Of a DNA stretch of 64,000 nt, positions 59,800-64,000 are shown in pieces. Location: positions 151,881,741 through 151,945,740 of the forward strand of contig OX422221.1 of assembly GCA_949130495.1 (NCBI GenBank). Reading direction: 5' to 3'. The stretch is from Sambucus nigra. Taxonomy: Eukaryota > Streptophyta > Magnoliopsida > Dipsacales > Adoxaceae. Below the pieces are notes generated by a model. It worked only from the letters and a program-made list of their open reading frames with translations, did no database searches and was not told the DNA's origin. The number at the start of each line of letters is the position of its first letter. Position 1 is the stretch's first letter. The position numbers and the translations under genes were made by a program.

Positions 59800-61600
59800 T
59801 GTCTGGTCATAGTAGCAATGCCCCTCGAGTAGGGGATATTCAAGAGCAACCAGCCCCTCGAAGGGTTAGATCTAACGTTCGATGCTCAAATCCCAGGCCT
59901 CGCCCAGAATGACAAGCTTCAAAAGAAAGTCAAGGACCAGCCAGGTCCACGCAAGTCTCCAAGATGATTGACGCTTATGAGGCCAGACTCCAAGAGCGGG
60001 AGGAGGCGACTCACAAGTAAGAGTTCGAGAATGCTCTCCTGAAGAGAAGACTGGAAAATATGGAAAGACAACTCCATAATTGCAAAAGGCAATGCCACTA
60101 TCGCACTCCTATCCCTCAAGCGAGCAGGTCTCGCAGTCGAGGAAGGAGATCTAGACATGGATATCAAGGATTTTGAGGGACTCAGGTCAGATGATGACTT
60201 GTTTGAGAAATAAAAATGAGCTCACCGTTATAAGAGGCCAGGCCGAGGAAACGACGACATACGAAATTTGGTTCGGAGGGAAATCTATCAACACCCCACA
60301 CATAAGGGTGCCAGGTTGACATGAGAGCTAGCCAGCCGAACTCTCAAGACCCAGATGAAATCCCCTTTCTCAAGGGAGATAGAAGAATAAGAAGCCCTCA
60401 AGAAATTTATGATGCATCGACTCAAGATCTATAATGGTAAAGTTGATACTATTAACCATGTTAGGCAGTACAGGCAGGCCATGAGCCTTTGGAACCATAA
60501 GGATGCATTGATGTGTCGGATCTTTCTATCGAGCTTGCATGACGTATCTCAAAAGTGGTTCGAGAAACTCCATAATAGATCCATTAAAAGTTTTGAGTCT
60601 CTAGCAGAACTCTTCACAGCTTGCTTCATTACCAGTAGATCCCATCCAAAGAGAATGGATGCCTTATTGACAATGAAGAAAATGCCCTGGGAGAGCCTCA
60701 GAGACTATGCGAAAAGATATTGGGAGGTATTCAACGAGGTCGAGGACTTCTTAGAGATGGTCGTCATGGAATCCTTTAAGATTGGCCTACCCAACTCATG
60801 CCTCTTGAACTAGTCCCTCACTAAGAAGGACGCCACGACCATTGACGACCTAATGGATCGTATTGAAAAATATACCAAAGTTGAGGATGTGACCCGCCTT
60901 AGTGCAGGGGATAATGGTCGTGCCAAGTTCACCGGTAAGGGCAGCGACAAAGCTGAGAACCAAAAATGGGGGCAAGAGCGGCCCCAAGAGCGGGAACAAA
61001 AACGATGCTTCCCAAGCATTTCAAGTAGTGAACACAGTTTTTAAAGAGCCAATCTACAAGATTCTAGAAAAGATCAAGGACGAGGCGTTCGTTAAGTGGC
61101 CCAGAAAGATGGGAGAAGACCCCTTAAAAAGTAACAACGCACTGAGATGTGATTTCCACAAAGAGGGTGGGAAAAAAATGAGCGCTATAAGTCCCTCAAG
61201 TCTCACCTTGAAAAGTTAGCTTAAACTGGACACTTGAACGAATTTGTGGAAAAAAGGCAGAGAAGGTCATTGTCAATGAAGACTAAAGGCTTGACAACAT
61301 GATTGATGAGGACGTCAGCCATGAGTTCACACTGATTCATGGGGAATCCAATCTAAAGTAGCTTCAAGGAAACTCAGCTCAAATGGAAGTCAAAAAGCTT
61401 ATAGCAGTAATGTAAGCTTTTCAAATCGATCCAGCCAAAATGAAAGAAAAGAAGCGTCGACAAGCAGATGACATCGACTACAGCAAGCATATCATGTTCA
61501 CGGATGAAGACCTAGCAGGAGTAAGGACCCCACATCATGATGCGTTGATCATTACACTCAGGATAGCTAACTGTGATGTCGACCAGGGTAGCTCATCCGA
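59800..61600 (+). pseudogene. H gag and start of protease
   Basis: 60409-60810 is a clean Retrotrans_gag domain: LKIYNGKVDTINHVRQYRQA, ALMCRIFLSSLHDVSQKWFE, SIKSFESLAELFTACFITSR and ESLRDYAKRYWEVFNEVEDF. A TAG at 60811 replaces an expected Gln (CAG), and the frame resumes with SLTKKDATTIDDLMDRIEKY. A shift near 60990 leads to YKILEKIKDEAFVKWPRKMG and CDFHKEGGKK, then, after another shift, YKSLKSHLEKLA. The protease start (61480-61595) reads HIMFTDEDLAGVRTPHHDAL and IITLRIANCD, then jumps into QGSSS, so a few residues (RVLV type) are missing. Dead. Confidence 0.75.
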
Positions 61601-61955
61601 AAAGTGGGTACAATGTTATATACTTATACAAAAAGTGGTTACATGTGGAAAAAAGTGTGGGGCATGTGAAAATACATGTCGGACATGTGAAAGTAAGTGT
61701 AAAATAGATTAATTATATATTTAAACTATTAACATGTGAAAAAAAGTTTCAGATATATGTGATCGAGAGTGTTTAGAGAGTGTAGGTGTCTGAGATTTGT
61801 CGGACACATATATGTTTCATTGTTTAGAGTGTTATTTCCTCCTAGACATAAACCAAACTTTGACTCAATACTCCCTCTTTGAAGTATAGATCCATATATC
61901 CCTTTTCAAATTGTTTAGACATATAGGCCTAGCAATGTCATAACTGAGAAGAAGG
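61600..61955. other. Unassigned stretch between H and I
   Basis: AT-rich, with short ACATGTGAAAA / CATGTCGGACATGTG repeats at 61650-61695. I recognise no gene or repeat family. Confidence 0.35.
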
Positions 61956-63619
61956 TGTAACATCCCGTATATTCAAGGACCTTTAATACAAAAAATACTT
62001 GCAAAAAATTAATTTATTTTATCTAGAGGAATTAAATTCATTATTAGTGAATTTTTAAATTTTAAGACATTATTAATTTGGCGAATTGAGAATTAGATAT
62101 TTTAAACTATTTTATGTCGCCTTTTGAGGTCTTAAATTTGAAAGATGTTATAAATTAATTCGGATGGCAATTCAGAGTGCACAGTTGAGTCCGGATTGGT
62201 CAAAATAGTCTGAAATGAGTGGCCATATATATATATATTGGGTTTCGGGACTTAATTAGACATAATTGAGCTCCAAATAAAGAATTTGGGCCATTTTTAG
62301 GAGGCACATAGGCCTAAAAAAGGGATTTGCGTTTTTAACCCTAATTCTGTAAGGGTGAGGCAACTTAAAGTCATTTTGGAAGACTAAAATTGTGGAGAGC
62401 TTAAGAGGAGAGCCATAAGAAGACAATTTAAGGATTTAGGAAGATTGCTTCAAGAACAAGAGGACATCCTTGAATTCAATCCAACATCTTCATCCAAAGG
62501 CTTTGATCTATAAATCGAGGCAAGTGGTTTGACTTTCATTTGTTAATTTACATTTTCCTATTCATATTAAATAAAGGTGGGATTTGATTAATATGTTAGG
62601 GTTTAATCAAATTAGAAATTAGGGATTTCATGCTTGGGATTTATAAATATGTAGAGATTTTAAGATTTGTGAATTTAATGCTCCAATTTCGTGTAGATGA
62701 TGTAGTTGGGTTGAGTAAAACAAATGGGGGAATTTAGGGTGAAATCTGGGAACATTTTGGGATTAATCTGTACATAATTGGAGGTTTTTAATCTATAATG
62801 GAGGACTGGTTTTCTGGGCAACCAAAGAGGAGGGAGAACACCAGGGTCGTTCGATCGAAATGGTGTCTCGCTCAAATGAGAGCCATTTTCATTCGAATGA
62901 CGTGAATGGTCGTTTGAATGACAGGTGAAACTCTAACTGTTCAGATCTGTTTGCATATTTATGATGAATTATTCCAGCGTTGGCTAAATATGAAATTGAT
63001 GGTTCTAATTTAGGGTCTGAATTTGTGAAAAATCACCCTTGGATTAAGTAGAGGATAAATCCAATTTGAGAATTAAGGTTTATATTGAGTGATTTGAAAC
63101 CTTATTAATTAAGTGGGTAAACTTAATTGAATAATGAATTGGAAATTATTAAATTTCGGGCCGAGAGAGAGAGAGAGAGAGAGTTCGGGTATAATTGGTA
63201 AGGTGACACAAAAATAATGAGAATTAATTAATGTATAATTAATTAAATGAAGTCGCCCCATGAACTTACATGTTTTAGGCTTGTGTATGGACATAGCACA
63301 CCGATAGCCTATATATATATATGGTGATGTGTAGTATATATATGATATATAAATATTTGTGTGAATAATATTTATAGCAAAGCATACTAATATTAATGCT
63401 ATATTAAGAGGTTGGGCGATGTGGGTGAGTCCCCTGACTAGCGAATGCCGGGCCAGTACATTCCCCGGGATATAGCGTCGGTTTTTAGGGGTGGTCCGTT
63501 ATGGTATGGAACAGGCACTTACGGGGGGACTACGACCGCCTCCTATGCATTGGGTGATAGCATTAATATCCGACGTGCGTGGTAATGTTGAGATATAGTT
63601 ATACGTATATATAGTGCAG

Positions 63620-63685
<66 letters not shown>

Positions 63686-64000
63686 GTGGTGTAAATGTAT
63701 AATTAATATAACTTGTAAACAGTTACGTGGTTTCAAATGGGATTTGATTTAAATAAGTTAGTGTGAATAATAACTTATAACTCATATACGTGGTGTGAGT
63801 TGTGTAAATGAAATAACTCGTGAGAATGTTTTATGGATTTAAATGAGAAATGACTTAAAAAAGTTAATCTGATTAGTAACTTATAAAGTATACTAAGCCC
63901 ACTAGGGATAGAGTAATGAGAAATTATGGGATATATGTGAAAAGACTAGTTACGGGGTGGTTAGCTAGGTGGGTCATGTATAAAACGTTAGGCGTGCACA
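61956..64000 (+). repeat. Element I: chromovirus LTR, cut by the window edge
   Basis: Starts TGTAACATCCCGTATATTC and follows the LTR of A: AATTCGGATGGCAATTCAGAG (A: AATTCGGATGCCAATTCTGAG), a GATC/TTCGAA palindrome region (62850-62925), a CCGGGATATAGCGTCGG and ACGACCGCCTCC block (63468-63543), and GGCGTGCACA at the edge, which equals the point near 40467 in A. About 600 bases of LTR should follow. (TA)n at 63630-63681. It contains the segment deleted from the 5' LTR of A. Confidence 0.7.

Larger units (their letters stand above)
59323..61600 (+). mobile_element. Element H: Tat-clade 5' end with gag and partial PR
   Basis: LTR, PBS, gag and the first part of protease in the correct order. Similarity stops at about 61595 inside the protease active-site region, and no RT, integrase or 3' LTR follows. 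It lies where the 5' LTR of G would be expected. Confidence 0.65.

Overview
The window is a block of nested LTR retrotransposons from a plant nuclear genome, probably an angiosperm. It holds Ty3/gypsy elements of the chromovirus (Tekay/Del-like), Tat and Athila types and a Ty1/copia element of the SIRE/Maximus type. Plant-type primer-binding sites (TGGTATCAGAGC, TTGGCGCC-like, TGGCGACTCTGCTGGGGA-like, TGGCGCCGTTGCC-like) recur, the DNA is AT-rich, and many (TA)n tracts are present. I see no host gene, tRNA or rRNA. The letters A to K below are my own labels; lineage names come from remembered motifs, not from a search.

Stratigraphy, oldest outside. K (1-211) is a Tat reverse transcriptase scrap. 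It is cut by G, a minus-strand chromovirus whose 3' LTR survives in three pieces (212-601, 27260-27503, about 54301-56671), followed by a decayed gag-pol (56672 to about 59322). Two large elements split that LTR. C (602-27254, +) is a Tat element with gag, PR, RT, RNase H, a second RNase H, integrase, a hairpin minisatellite and an antisense gene. Its gag is split by D (1737-17098, -), an array of four LTRs and three 0.6-kb internal regions flanked by one perfect target duplication, GATGG. LTR2 of D holds a solo LTR, E (4258-6230, target duplication CTCCC). LTR3 of D holds F (8933 to about 14132, +), an Athila-like element without pol, ending in a fold-back.

The second element in G is J (27504-54296, +), a copia element with a gag remnant and no visible pol. 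Its LTRs carry a second primer-binding site inside their 3' end. J was hit twice by chromoviruses. A (31283-41093, +) has many stop codons and a 665-bp deletion in its 5' LTR. B (41410-52194, -) is young: perfect target duplication GTGCT, LTRs about 99 percent identical by hand count, and one gag-pol frame broken only by two stop codons. To the right lie H (59323 to about 61600, +), a Tat 5' end with gag and part of PR, and I (61956 to the window end, +), a chromovirus LTR running off the edge.

Nothing forms an operon or pathway. The coding capacity is retroelement gag-pol: capsid, protease, RT, RNase H and integrase, plus a chromodomain in the chromoviruses. Only B looks close to functional. 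D, F and J look non-autonomous and would have needed enzymes in trans.
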